DNA of 64,000 bases from Hordeum vulgare subsp. vulgare (GCF_904849725.1 NC_058520.1:318381186-318445185); one strand, 5' to 3'; numbered from the stretch's first letter, positions 35,912-47,670 are shown. Numbers and translations are program-made. Notes: generated by a model from the letters alone, not told the origin.

Positions 35912-37634
35912 AGAATCCCCAAGCTTAACTACGGCTCGTCCTCGAGTAGGGAAGTGATAAGAATGAATTTTTGATGCTTTCATGCTACCTAGCATAGGTG
36001 TCCTTTGTAATTCCTCTTATGTGACATGAACATTCAGGTCCATTAGATTCAAAACAATAGTTTGCTATTGACGTGGAAACAACAATAATTCAAGCAAACT
36101 AGCAAAGTAATCATGAACTTTCAAAATAACAAGGCCAAAATAAAGTTATCCCTACAAAATAATATAGTCTGGCTATGCTCTATCATCATTGCACAACGAA
36201 TTTAAATCATGCAGCACCCTGGTATTGGCCAAGTAATTGTTTCACACCTTTACTTTCTCAAACCTTTTCAACTCTCACGCAATACATGAGTGGGTGCCAT
36301 GGTTATAGCACCATAGATGGTGTGGAATGTGGTGGAGGTTGCAAGACAAAAAAGGAGAAGATAGTCACATTAACTAGGCATATCAATGAGCTGTGGAGAT
36401 GCTCATCAATAGATATCAATGTGAATGAGTAGGGATTGCCATAAAAATGATGCACTAGAGCTACGAGTATGTGAAAGCTCTTAAAGAAAACTAGTGGGTG
36501 TACATCCAACTTGCTTGCTCACGAAGACCTAAGGCAAATTTGAGGAAGCCTCTCATTGGAATATACAAGCCAAGTTATATAATGAAAATTTCCCACTAGC
36601 TATATGGTGGTGACAAAACGAGAGACTCTCAATCATGAAGATCATGGTGCTTAATATGCACAAGTGTGGAAAAAGTGGTAGCATTGTCCCTTCTCTCTTT
36701 TTCTCCATCTTTTTTTATTTTTTTATTTGGTGAGCTCTTTGGCCTCTTTTTTTGTGGGCTTCTTTGGCCTCTTTTATTTCCTCACATGGGACAATGCTCT
36801 ATTAATGATGATCATCACACTTTCAACTCAAAACTTAGAGTAATGATGACTCTATATGCAATGCCTTCGGTAGTGTACCGTGGCAATGATCTAGCATGGC
36901 ATAGACATCAATGGAAACATCATGCTAGCTATCTTATGATCATGCAAAGGCAAAGTAGACGTGGTGGCACATGTCATGGTGGTATTTGCATGGCAATATA
37001 TCTCGGAATGACTTTGAAAAAAGTAATAGTAGGTAGGTATGGTGGCTGTTTTGAGGGAGGCTAATGGTGGGTTTTCTGCACCGGTGAAAGGTGCACGGCA
37101 CTAAGAAGATAGTGATGGTGGAAGGTCAAAGTGCATCTAAACCATGGACTCAACATTAGTCATGAAGAACTCATATACTTGTTGCCAAAGTTTTATTAGT
37201 AATCGAAACAAAGCATTCAACGCATACTCCTAGGGAAAGGGTTGGTAGGTATAAACCATCGCGCGATCCCGACCACCACGCAAAGGATGACAATCAATAT
37301 ACTAATCATGCTCAGATTTCATCACATAGAGTTTCACCATACGTGCATGCTACGGGAATCACTAACTTCAACACAAGTATTTCTAGATCCACAACACCTT
37401 ACTAGCATGACTTCAATATTACCATAACCACAACTCAAAACTAATTGAGATGAATCAAACTTCTCTAACTATTCAATGCACATGAAGGTGGAAGTTTTCG
37501 TATCCCTTTGGATAACTACCCCTTTTGAGACTACTTTCAAAGCATAGATCAACTACCAAGCCACACACCGCTGCGCTCTAAAAGATATAAGTGAAGCACA
37601 TAGAGCAAAAGTATCTAGCTCAAAAGATATAAGT
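35912..37634 (-). other. X interior, 3' non-coding part with polypurine tract
   Basis: Directly beside the LTR, 35912-35927 read on the minus strand as taagcttggggattct, a polypurine-tract-like sequence. Beyond it no coding domain is visible. A 132-codon plus-strand frame at 36666-37064 starts in a pyrimidine-rich run and has no support. The segment ends in the Z target site TAAGT (37630-37634). Confidence 0.65.
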
Positions 37635-38122
37635 TGTCGTGGTTTTGTCACGGCAGATGTCCTCGTGAAAGGACTTAGTACTGGAGCCATCGCACCTTGG
37701 TGGCGACTCAAAGGGGTTAAGCGGGAGAGACACGGCGATTTACCCAGGTTCGGCCCCTCGAATAGAGGTAATAGCCTACGTCATGCTTTGTGTGTATTGA
37801 TGTGGATTCGATTACAAGGAAGGCGTAACTCGCCCTAACCTAGCACTCGATGATTTCTAACCTACCTCTCCCCCTCCAAACTCGCCTTTATATATAGGTC
37901 GAAGCCTTAGGGTTTACAAGAGTCCCAGCTGGTTTACAAATCGTGACCACCGCGGTCTCTAAGTCGCCATCTTGCCGAACCCAGAGTCCTTCCACAAATC
38001 ATAACCGTCCTGTGACTTCGAACCGCCCGGACAGAGGCCCAACTAGCCTTAAAGGATGAATCGCCTTAACAGTGACCCGGCCCATATTTGGCGGGTCATA
38101 ACTGCAGGCAATATCCCCAACA
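37635..38122 (-). repeat. 3' LTR of element Z
   Basis: 488 bp, tgtcgtggttttgtcacggc to tatccccaaca on the plus strand. A TATA box in element orientation (cctatatataaag) spans 37886-37898. The adjacent 38123-38133 is the candidate polypurine tract (minus strand tcggggcctaa). Confidence 0.93.
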
Positions 38123-38427
38123 TTAGGCCCCGAATTGACTTGAATCTTCATGCCAATACCTTCATTTTAGTCGAGGGCGATTCACTCTTCTGTGTTCCTT
38201 CTTGCACCAGAAATCTTAACTCGCCAATTGGTGTCGGAAAAAGTCTCTGAGCCGCCAACGCATTTCCCATCAGTATTCTCCTTAGCCCTTGATTTTCGGG
38301 AACCCCAACACAATCTCAACGGATCTTTTGGGCGCATCATTATCCCAAAAATTTCGGATGTCATCATGGCGAATCTTGTCTTTCTCAACGGTTCCCGCTC
38401 ACAGCGCCTCGATCCCCGCGCCCATCC

Positions 38428-38435
38428 TTATAAAT
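38428..38435 (+). promoter_or_regulatory. Candidate promoter of the Z antisense gene (TATA box)
   Basis: TATAAATA lies in a GC-rich context (cgcgcccatcct before, ggcggaagg after), about 30 bases before a C-rich leader. It faces the antisense gene and is separate from the LTR. The leader (about 38460-38811) has short imperfect repeats of gccgcccgagaagctccgg and ends at a splice donor (cag/gttagg, GT at 38812). Confidence 0.65.
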
Positions 38436-39327
38436 AGGCGGAAGGGACAGGGCTGACACCGTCCACCTACCAGTCCCGTCGACTTCTCCACCATCATCAC
38501 AGCGAGGAAAAGACGCTCCGCATCCCGAAAGCTCCGCCGCCGGCCGCAATCTCTGCCTCCGTCCGAAGAACTCCGGTGCTGCCCGCAGGCCGTCGCCGCC
38601 CGAGACCTCCGGTGCTGCCCGCAGGCCGTCGCCGCCCGAGAAGCTCCGGCGCCACCCGCAAGCTGCTGCCGTTCGAAGAACTCCGGCGCCGCCTGCAAGT
38701 TGCTACCGTTCGAAGAGCTCCGGCGCCGTTCGAGGGATTCCAGCGCCGCCCGCACGTCGTCGCCGTCGCCAGGCTCCATCGTCACCAACCCTCTTCGACC
38801 AAGATCTTCAGGTTAGGCCACTGCCTCCTTCTCGAAGGGTAGATTTAGTTCTTGTTCTTGCCTCCGCCATTGCCATAGCATCGAAGTTCTACGTTCGCCA
38901 CCATTTTAGCTGTTGAACTGATTAGTTCGAGCGCCATTAGGGCACCCAGTGTTTCGGATAATGCTATCCATCTGTGCCCTTGCGGGTTTTCGCAACAGAC
39001 TAGTCTTTTTGAACATGAGGCACCATCCTGTTCACACACCGCTCATATTTTAGCCACGTCCGTAAGATGTTATATCTGTTGGATAGATCCATTCCTCTTT
39101 CACTGTTTGCAAAAATCTGTTTGGAACCCTCGTTCTTCCCTTAGTGTTTCGGACAAGAATAAACGCTACCACCCATAGCAACATCGCTTTTGAAAATAGC
39201 CCTGCTCCGATAGGTCGCCACATCATTCCAACCCGGCCTCCAATTTGGCGGGTTAAACAGACGCTAGTGCCGACTTACATAATAAATGCTCGAGACACGT
39301 AATACCATTTTCTTGCCTATTTGTAGC

Positions 39328-42300
39328 ATGGGTGCCGTTTTCAAGAGTGATTGGCTCCCCACCAAAGTTGACGACGCTGTTTTGCCGAATTACGTGAAAG
39401 CGGGCTGCTTGGATCCTCAAGACGTCATTGGATGGCGCACCGGGTTAGGAGAAGACCTACCCAACCCTAAGGAAGGAGAGATAGTAGTTTTTGTGGAACA
39501 CTTAGAACGGGGTTTTAAACCGCCCGGATCTAAATTCCTTAGAGACGCCTTGAACTTCATGAACTTCTGACTCCAGGATTTGGGACCCAATTCCATAAGC
39601 AACCTGAGTCAATTCCAAGTCCTTTGCGAAGCTTATTTGCGGATCGAGCCTTCCGTCCCTCTGTTCTGGTACTTCTTCCACTTGAATCGCCAGACAGAAT
39701 TCCACAACGGCCCTAGTTTGGAACTTGGCGGGGTCAATGTCCAGCGTCGCCGGGACAGTCCGTTCCCTGCGCTCATTATGCCTAGCCATCCCAAGGGCTG
39801 GGGTGAATCTTGGTTCTATTGCAAGGAAACATCCCCCACCGGCGAAAACAAACTTCAGGGTTACAGGCCAAGCCGCCTTCCAGTCAACTTCAAGCTCCAT
39901 GACAAGCTCACCGAGGAAGAAGAGTCGGAATTCGTCCCAATCATGTCCGAACTGAGATCTTTGACGAATAACGGTCTCACCGGGGTTGACTTGATTCGCT
40001 GCTGCGTCGAATGGCGGATCCTTCCTCTGAGCCGCCGAGACGGCCTGATGTGCGATTTGGACGGTACCCTGGATCATCCCCAATGCTACTTCCACATAGC
40101 GTTGACGGAAAAATACATAGTCACCATCATCAGGAAGCTGACCGGCGAACCTGGAGCGAAATGCGGCCAAATCGGCCTTAAGCCCTTCTGCAAGATCAAC
40201 CCGGCACCCAAGGTAACCAAAGCTAACTCGCCCTCAATTTTTACTTCATCTGGTTTATGGTCATCATGACTTCATGCCATATCCCCTTCCAGAAAGGTGA
40301 CAAGTTCTGGTCTAGAAGACCTAAGAAACAAGCCATGAAGAGTGCTAAGCCGCCTTCCAAGAAAAACAAAGGCAAAGGCAAATCGGCCGCTGCCGAGCCA
40401 TCTGAAGTCGACGAGTCTCAAGCCGGCGACGCACTCTCAGAGGTACCAAACCGTTCTCATCTTCACTCGCCATTCATCACCTTTTTATCTTTCACTTATC
40501 TCTCGCTCCTTTTATAACATTATGAAGATAACGAGAGCCAGGAAGACTCTGTCGAGGTAATTTCCGTCTCTTCCGATTCATCTCCTTCTCCACCTAAGCC
40601 GGCCCGGCGAATATGTGGAAAAGTACCTCTCTCACATCCAAATGCCCATTTGGACCCAAATTTCTTACTGAAGAAAACGCAGCACGCCTTAAAACGGAAA
40701 ACGCGAAGTCATTCTGGCGACCTGACACCTGGCTTGCCAACAAGGAACAAAAGAAAACCAAGCGAGGTACCTCCTTTTCTTATGTTAGCAACCATTGTTT
40801 GTGCTGCTCTGGATCACAGTCCTAACCCGCCAGTATTATCGATGTACCAATTCTACAGGATTCTCCCCCCACTTCTGGCGACTCAGTGATGTCGACCCTT
40901 CCACCAATGATCCGAGTCCCGGGGTAAGTTCCTTGTCCTGATCCTTGAGAATGATACTCTTTTATGTGTACATTTTTTTAACACGCCTATTTCTTTCATT
41001 AGGGCGCAAGCCAAAAAGAGGAAGACCGGTGGATCAAATCCTGACGCCACTCCTGAACCTCCAAAGAAAGCTACTCCGACTCAAGAGGATCCGGGTCAAA
41101 ACGAGCCGACAATTCAAGCAAACCATCCTAAGTCGCCCAAAGGATCAACGGATGTCCCTAGATCACCGGTCGTAACGGCGACAGCTGATGACCCAGATGT
41201 TGTGGTCATTACTGGTTTTGGTTTCTCCAAGCCGGCAGAGACAATCCTCTCCAAACATACAGCATCCCCTTCTCCATCAATTCTCGAATCTGGGCCTTCC
41301 AAGGTGAAACTCTCTGACTATGCAGGTCTGGAGTTTAAAGAACTATGTTCTGGCTTCGCAAGTCGCCTTGAAGCGAGTTACGAGATGGAAAAGATTCTGC
41401 TGAAGATGTTAAATAACAAGCATGAGGTAAAAATTTATATTCTATATTATCCTCAGTAACCCCCAAGGGCCGGGTCATCAGTAAAATGATGAGCCGGGTC
41501 TTTTAAAAGCTTCGCGACCAGTAACCCCCAAGGGCCGGGTCATCAGTAAAATGATGAGCCGGGTCTTTTTAAAAGCTTCGCGACCAGTAACCCCCAAGGG
41601 CCGGGTCATCAGTAAAATGATGAGCCGGGTCTTGATTTCTGTATAATTTCCCTTAAAAAATGATACATTAGCCCCCAAGTGTCAGGGGTATTGCCTTGCA
41701 ATAATTCTGAGACTTGTCTCTGTTTTTTTAAATTGTGAACAGGAAAGCCTCGCCCAGACCGAACTGGCCCTGGGCGACTTAAAGAGAAACTTGGTTGACC
41801 AACAAGACGCCCGAGCTCAGTCGGAAGACAAATATAAGCTGGCTCTGGTTGAACTGGAAAAACTCAAAGCCGAGTTAGAAAGAACTCAGGCTGACCACAA
41901 TGCGGTTTTGACGAGAGCCGAAAAAGCAGAAGCAAAGCTGGCAACGGTGCAGCAGGAGCTATCTGGCTTAAAGCGCCATATTTCCAACATGACTCAAGCC
42001 ATCTTTGGTAAGCTTTACCTAACTCGCCAATCTTATCCTTTTCCTTGGGTAAAATTCCTCAATGTTTAACTTACCTGTTTTCTAATCACAGGCTCGAGAG
42101 TCGCCAATCTGCAAGATGACAGCATGTTGATGCTGAAGGCGATCTACACGCTGACGGAACAGCTGTACACAGGCAGTGTGCTGACCGTCAAAGCTGTGAT
42201 TGGTGCAAAGGAGCCCATAACTTCTATCAAGAAGGTACTTGGATATCTATCCACGCTGCCTCCCCAGATCGGCGAGTTAACCCGATCAGCCGCCCGGAAG

Positions 42301-42711
42301 GGTGTCCTGACGGCTCTGAGTCGCTGCCTGGCGTATGCTCCAGAAATCAATTTGGAAGAAGTAGCTGCCGGCTTCCCTCAGCTTAAAGATGACGGCTCGG
42401 AGTTCGTGGAGGAAGACTACCAGAAGGTTGTCAAGGACTCTCGACTGGCGGCGACTCAACTCGCCGCCAGCCTTGACTTGACAAAATATCAGGCGGCTTA
42501 TGATGACAAGAATAAGAAAATCAGCCCGCCAACCTTCGTGGTGACCAACCTTATCCCTCGACGACCCAAGAATCCCTTTGACTGGGAAACGGACCTGGCG
42601 TCAATCTTGACTGATGAAGACGATTTCGCCTCTTTGTCCAGATGCAACTGGGTCTTGGGCGACTTACAAATCGAAGCTGGTCAGAGCTCACGCCAGAACT
42701 TAGCGGAATAG
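39328..42711 (+). CDS. Antisense multi-exon gene of the Tat element Z (putative gypsy-type transposon protein, PF04195-like)
   Basis: Exons supported by GT/AG borders and phase: 39328-40212 (295 codons), 40293-40442, small exons near 40527-40556, about 40600-40766 and 40834-40923, then 41003-41426, 41743-42007 and 42092-42711 (TAA/TAG-free to the stop at 42709). The acceptor tttgtag/catggg precedes the start ATG, so the 5' leader contains an intron (38812-39326). The N-terminus (MGAVFKSDW, FEAYLRIEP-like core, VFWYFFHLNRQ-like block) resembles the 'putative gypsy type transposon domain' found in antisense ORFs of grass Tat elements. A Lys-rich middle follows, then a long coiled coil in exon 41743-42007 and a helical C-terminal domain. 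One in-frame TGA at 39568 (CGA to TGA possible) would truncate it, though a downstream ATG at 39580 exists. The cellular role of this family is unknown. Confidence 0.75.
41457..41640. repeat. Three tandem 65-bp units inside an intron of the Z antisense gene
   Basis: Units start at 41457, 41522 and 41588 with taacccccaagggccgggtc. Each contains the inverted pair tcatca/tgatga around gtaaa, a small hairpin. The third unit is incomplete. They sit in the 316-base intron between 41426 and 41743. Confidence 0.9.
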
Positions 42712-42990
42712 GTTTTCCTTGAATTTGGCCCAAGAGCCATGTAATAGTCAGTACTATCTCTTGATGACATCTTCTGCAAAAAACCCTTATACCGTTTTTG
42801 AGGCGGTTTAAAATATTTGGTTAGCTTTTAGTAGAATCGCCTGAAATGCTTAACCCGCCAAGGATGAGAACCTTGAGCACATTATCTGTGAAAACAAAAG
42901 AATCACAAACAGTTTCAATGAGTAAGCAGTCAGGGAAAAAATTTCCAAAGTCAAATCATAACACGAGCAATTTTGTTGGTTCATATGATC
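42712..42990. other. Spacer downstream of the Z antisense gene
   Basis: This is the probable 3' untranslated region of the antisense gene: AT-rich, no ORF of note. It leads into the first 71-bp unit. Confidence 0.5.
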
Positions 42991-43773
42991 GCGACAGGGT
43001 GAGGCGAGTCAGAAAGCTCGTGCTCCCACCCTTAATGCAGGTTTCGTCGGCTCATAAGGTCGCGACAGGGGGAGGCGAGTCAGAAAGCTCGTGCACCCAC
43101 CCTTAATGCAGGTTTCGTCGGCTCATAAGGTCGCGACAGGGGGAGGCGAGTCAGAAAGCTCGTGCACCCACCCTTAATGCGGGTTTCGTCGGCTCATACG
43201 GTCGCGACAGGGGGAGGCGAGTCAGAAAGCTCGTGCACCCACCCTTAATGCAGGTTTCATCGGCTCATACGGTCGCGACAGGGGGAGGCGAGTCAGAAAG
43301 CTCGTGCACCCACCCTTAATGCAGGTTTCGTCGGCTCATACGGTCGCGACAGGGGGAGGCGAGTCAGAAAGCTCGTGCACCCACCCTTAATGCAGGTTTT
43401 CGTCGGCTCATACGGTCGCGACAGGGGGAGGCGAGTCAGGAAGCTCGTGCACCCACCCTTAATGCAGGTTTCGTTGGCTCATACGGTCGCGACAGGGGGA
43501 GGCGAGTCAGAAAGCTCGTGCACCCACCCTTAATGCAGGTTTTCGTCGGCTCATACGGTCGCGACAGGGGGAGGCGAGTCAGGAAGCTCGTGCACCCACC
43601 CTTAATGCAGGTTTCGTCGGCTCATACGGTCGCGACAGGGGGAGGCGAGTCAGAAAGCTTGTGCACCCACCCTTAATGCAGGTTTCGTCGGCTCATACGG
43701 TCACGACAGGGGGAGGCGAGTCAGAAAGCTCGTGCACCCACCCTTAATGCGTGTTCTGTCGGCTCATAAGGTC
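42991..43773. repeat. Eleven tandem 71-72-bp units in Z
   Basis: The anchor gcgacaggg recurs at 42991, 43062, 43133, 43204, 43275, 43346, 43418, 43489, 43561, 43632 and 43703, and degenerate at 43774. Units read gcgacagggggaggcgagtc, then agaaagctcgtgcacccacc and cttaatgcaggtttcgtcgg. Two units have an extra T. The copies are near identical. The array lies between the 3' ends of two convergent genes, antisense gene (plus) and integrase (minus). Confidence 0.96.
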
Positions 43774-43892
43774 GCAACAAGATACCATGAAAATTGCTCT
43801 TTCTTTAAAGAAGAAGCCCCCCGGTTCAGGGAAACATTATATTATTCCATAAGAAAAACTGAAAAACTTACAAAGCATGGAGTTTTAAGAAC

Positions 43893-45591
43893 TCAAGTGT
43901 AATAGGGCCGCAAATGGGCAATATTCCAAGGGCGAGTTGACTCAGCCCCCGTAGTTGGTCGATCAGACCGAAGATCCATCAAGTAGTAAGAACCATTGCG
44001 GAGGTTCTTGCTGACAACGAAAGGTCCCTCCCAAGGGGGCGAAAGTTTGTGCATGCCTGTCCGATCTTGTATCAGTCGAAGCACCAAATCGCCTTTCTGG
44101 AAGGTACGACTCTTCACCCGGCGACTATGATAACGCCGCAGATCTTGCTGATAGATCGCCGATCGAGCCGCTGCTAAGTCACGTGCTTCTTCCAACGCGT
44201 CCAAAGAATCCTGACGCGCCAGCTCGTTGTCCTGCTCCACATATGCGGCGACTCTAAGAGAATCATGCCTTATGTCAGTAGGGAGAACGGCCTCTGCACC
44301 ATAAACCAAGAAGAAAGGGGTGAACCCCGTGGACCGATTTGGGGTCGTTCGGATGCTCCATAATACCGAAGGTAACTCCTCCACCCAACATCCTGGAGTT
44401 CTTTCCAGGGGAACTATGAGCCGAGGTTTGATCCCTCGCAAAACTTCCTGATTCGCCCGCTCGGCCTGTCCGTTTGACTGCGGGTGAGCAACCGCAGAGA
44501 TATCAAGCCGGATATGTTCACGGCGACAGAAATCCAGCATCGCTCCTTGGGACAGGTTAGTACCATTATCTGTGATGATACTGTGCGGATATCCAAAACG
44601 GAAAATCAGCTTCTTCAGAAATTTTACCGCAGTCTCCGCGTCGCAAGCCCCAACTGGCTCCGCTTCAATCCACTTACTGAATTTATCAACCGCCACCAAC
44701 AAGTGAGTTTTCTTGTTGGAGGACATCTTAAAGGGACCGACCATGTCCAGCCCCCAGACCGCGAAAGGCCAAGTAATGGGGATCATCCTCAATTCTTGAG
44801 CCGGAACGTGAGCCTGTCTCCCGTAGCGTTGGCACCCCTCACACCGCCATACTATATCTTCTGCATCTGCGTGAGCCGTCAACCAGAAGAAACTGTGTCG
44901 AAAGGCTTTTGACACCAAAGAACGTGACCCGGCGTGATGTCCGCAGTCTCCAGAATGGATGTCATTAAGGATCGTGCATCCTTCCTCGGAGGAGACGCAC
45001 CGCTGAAAGACCCCTGACGCACTCCGTTTATATAGCTCGCCGTTAATGATGACCATGGACTTGCTATGCCGAACAATCTGGCGAGCCAAGACTTCGTCAG
45101 TGGGTAACTCGCCATGGGCAAGGTAAGCTAGATAAGGAAGGGCCCAATCCGGAGCGATACGGAGAGCCGCCACAAGCTGAGACTCGGGATCTGGAATCGC
45201 CAATTCCTCCTCCGTGGGTACAGTCACGGATGGTTTATGCAAGATATCCAAGAAGACATTAGGGGGGACCGGTTTTCTCTGTGAGCCGAGTCGCGAAAGG
45301 GCATCAGCTGCTTCATTGAGTCGCCGATCAACATGATCAACCTCGTATCCATGAAAATAGCCCGCCACGTCAGATACGGCTCGTCTGTAAGCTGCCATCA
45401 TAGGATCTCGAGAATCCCAGGTGCCCGAAACTTGTTGCGCCACCAGATCTGAGTCCCCAAAACATCTGACTCGGGTCAGGTTCATCTCTTTTGCTAGTCG
45501 CAAACCGTGGAGCAGAGCTTCATACTCTGCCGCATTATTTGTACAAGGGAACATGAGCCGGAGGACGTAGCAGAATTTATCTCCTTGGGGG
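43893..45591 (-). CDS. Z second RNase H (archaeal type) and integrase, uninterrupted
   Basis: One open frame of 553 codons from ATG 45554 to a stop at 43893. The homologous reading extends upstream to the deletion junction near 45585 (PQGDKFCYVLRL). The RNase H part (residues 1-80) has NNAAEYEALLHGLRLAKE and FGDSDLVAQQVSG, the archaeal-type second RNase H of Tat elements. The integrase has a zinc finger (HHAGSRS to CEGCQ), and a core with all three acidic residues: LDMVGPF, ITDNGTN and SNGQAERANQ (35 residues between the second Asp and the Glu). A C-terminal domain with KGDLVLRLIQ, then SPPWEGPFVV, follows, with no chromodomain. Fully open while the rest of pol is deleted, so there is no obvious start for expressing it after gag (the two are in different frames). 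Confidence 0.9.
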
Positions 45592-47089
45592 TTACTGCTG
45601 GAAGACTCCCGGCGGGTTGTACCGCCGGTGGTGGTGCACCGGGTACTGGCCGCCGCCTGGCTGCGGCCCCCCCTGAGCCTCCTGTTCGGGAAAACCGCCG
45701 AAGGGGTTGTGCCTTTGGTTGGGCGCGGCGAGTTGGTCTTTGCGACGGTTCGGGTCTTCGCTCTGGCTTTTCTTGATTGCCTCGGCCCGAAACTCCCGCA
45801 TCACGAAGCAGTTCTCCCAGGAGTGACCCGCCGGGCCATCGGCCGTGGCGTGGTGCGGGCAAGGGCCTTTGAGTAGTTCTTCGTAGTTGCGCGGTCTTTT
45901 CCCACTGAAGCCTCGATTCTTCTTTTTGCCGTCGTTGGCGTTGGTGTTGGCAACCAGATCCGAGGGATCCTCATGCGCCCTACGTTTGCCGTTGGTCCCC
46001 TGGTTATGACGGTTGCGGCCCTGGAGGCGGGCATGTTTATTCGTTGAATCGCCCTTCTTGGGCGAGCTACCCTTGGCGTCCTCGCCGGGATCCTTGGTAT
46101 CGTCGGCTTCGGCGTACCTAGTGAGGGTATCCATCAGCTTGCCCATATCCTGAACCTTCCGTTTGAGTCGCCCCAGCTTCTGGACCAGCGGTTCGTAGTG
46201 GCAGTTGTGCTCGAGGATAAGCACGGCTTGCGCTGACGTGATGCCGTCCGACGAATGGATAATTTCCGTGACTCGCCGCGACCAATGATGCGCCGACTCA
46301 TCCGGGTGTTGCACGCAGTGTTGTAAGTCGACGATCGTCATTGGTCGTTTACAGGTTCCCCGGAAGTTTTTGATAAAACGCTCCTTTAACTCGGCCCAGG
46401 ACTGGATAAAGTTGGGGGGTAAATTTTTCAACCAAGTGCGTGCCGATCCCTCGAGCATCATGGTGAAATATCTGGCGCAAACCGCCTCGTTTACGTCGAG
46501 CATGTCCATGGCGATCTCATAGCCCTCGATCCAAGATGTCGGTTCGAGATCTGGTGTGTAATTTGGCACCTTTCTTGGTCCTTTGAAATCCTTGGGCATT
46601 CTTTCGTTTCGAAGGGCCAGGGACAAGCAGGGCACCCCGACTCGCCCTTGCGGGTTGAGTCACCCCAGCCATGTAGATGGCGATCTGGCGGCGGGTTCGA
46701 TCGAGGATTTCCGGATCCATGGCCAATGACAAGCCCCCAAGACCGTCTCCGTGGAGGGACTGGATGGAATTGGACTCGCCCATGGATGACTCGTCGTCAG
46801 AGTTGACGGGAGTGACCTCCTGAGGCGCTGCGCGCTCTCGTTCCTCCGATCCCTGTGTGAAACCCACAAAGACCGGGCGGGTCAGATTCCGGGTTATGAC
46901 TGGGCGGACGTACCTAGCCGGCTCGACGATGTCGGAGGAGGTGTTCGGCTCAGGAACGGGTGACCCGATCATGCCGACGAAGACGTTGATCTTGCCGAAG
47001 GGGACCCTGTAGCCTGATTCGAGAGAATTTGCTTCAGGTCCCCAGCGCCTGTTGTCGATGTAGGCTATGCCGCGTCGGCTCCAAGTCAT
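45592..47089 (-). pseudogene. Z gag, one frameshift
   Basis: The probable start is ATG at 47089 (MTWSRRGIAYIDNRRWG). An in-frame ATG at 47254 lies in the LTR. The N-terminal frame (to 46517) carries an acidic linker. Near 46600-46635 an indel moves the reading to the frame 46635-45592, which holds the gag core: PKDFKGPRKVPNYTPDLEP, then SARTWLKNLPPNFIQSWAEL and FRGTCKRPMTIVDLQ. A Lys/Arg-rich C-terminal part follows with KKNRGFSGKRPRNYEELLKG and a Cys/His-poor CPHH stretch. It ends at VFQQ-stop, right at the deletion that removed protease and RT. Confidence 0.85.
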
Positions 47090-47159
47090 GAGTGCCGCCG
47101 CATAACTCCCAGACCCTGGTAGGTCTCCCTTCGAGAACTCAACTCCACCGTGCGCAGGC

Positions 47160-47177
47160 CCCACGGTGGGCGCCAAC
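47160..47177 (-). other. Candidate primer-binding site of Z
   Basis: The plus strand reads cccacggtgggcgccaac, directly against the LTR start at 47178. In element sense this is ttggcgcccaccgtggg, as in several grass Tat elements. The tRNA is not certain. Confidence 0.6.
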
Positions 47178-47665
47178 TGTCGTGGTTTTGTCACGGCAGA
47201 TGTCCTCGTGAAAGGACTTAGTATTGGAGCCATCGCACCTTGGTGGCGACTCAAAGGGGTTAAGCGGGAGAGACACGGCGATTTACCCAGGTTCGGCCCC
47301 TCGAATAGAGGTAATAGCCTACGTCCTGCTTTGTGTGTATTGATGTGGATTCGATTACAAGGAAGGCGTAACTCGCCCTAACCTAGCACTCGATGATTTC
47401 TAACCTACCTCTCCCCCTCCAGACTCGCCTTTATATATAGGTCGAAGCCTTAGGGTTTACAAGAGTCCCAGCCGGTTTACAAATCGTGACCACCGCGGTC
47501 TCTAAGTCGCCATCTTGCCGAACCCAGAGTCCTTCCACAAATCGTAACCGTCCTGTGACTTCGAACCGCCCAGACAGAGGACCAACTAGCCTTAAAGGAT
47601 GAATCGCCTTAACAGTGACCCGGCCCATATTTGGCGGGTCATAACTGCACGCAATATCCCCAACA
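47178..47665 (-). repeat. 5' LTR of element Z
   Basis: 488 bp, same ends as the 3' LTR. Differences from it were counted at 8 sites (for example T at 47224 against C at 37681). A minus-strand TATA box lies at 47429-47441. Confidence 0.94.
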
Positions 47666-47670
47666 TAAGT

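Larger units (their letters stand above)
37635..47665 (-). mobile_element. Tat-type gypsy element Z, recent, internally deleted, with antisense gene
   Basis: Total length is 10,031 bp with a perfect target duplication TAAGT (37630-37634, 47666-47670). The two 488-bp LTRs differ at 8 positions and have no indels (1.6%), which gives about 0.6 million years at 1.3e-8 per site per year. In element order (minus strand): 5' LTR, primer site, gag, a deletion that removes protease, RT and the first RNase H, then the second (archaeal-type) RNase H, integrase, a tandem 71-bp array, a spliced antisense gene, polypurine tract and 3' LTR. A second RNase H plus a long antisense gene is the hallmark of the Tat lineage. 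Confidence 0.93.

Noticed and set aside
36666..37064. 132-codon plus-strand ORF with a hydrophobic start, resembling a signal peptide
   Set aside because: The hydrophobic part comes from a CT/T-rich simple stretch in non-coding X interior; no support downstream.
42991..43773. Regular 71-bp repeats considered as a CRISPR-like array
   Set aside because: The whole unit repeats with no variable spacers, and the context is a plant retrotransposon.
44484..44912. 142-codon plus-strand ORF
   Set aside because: Shadow of the Z integrase frame on the other strand.
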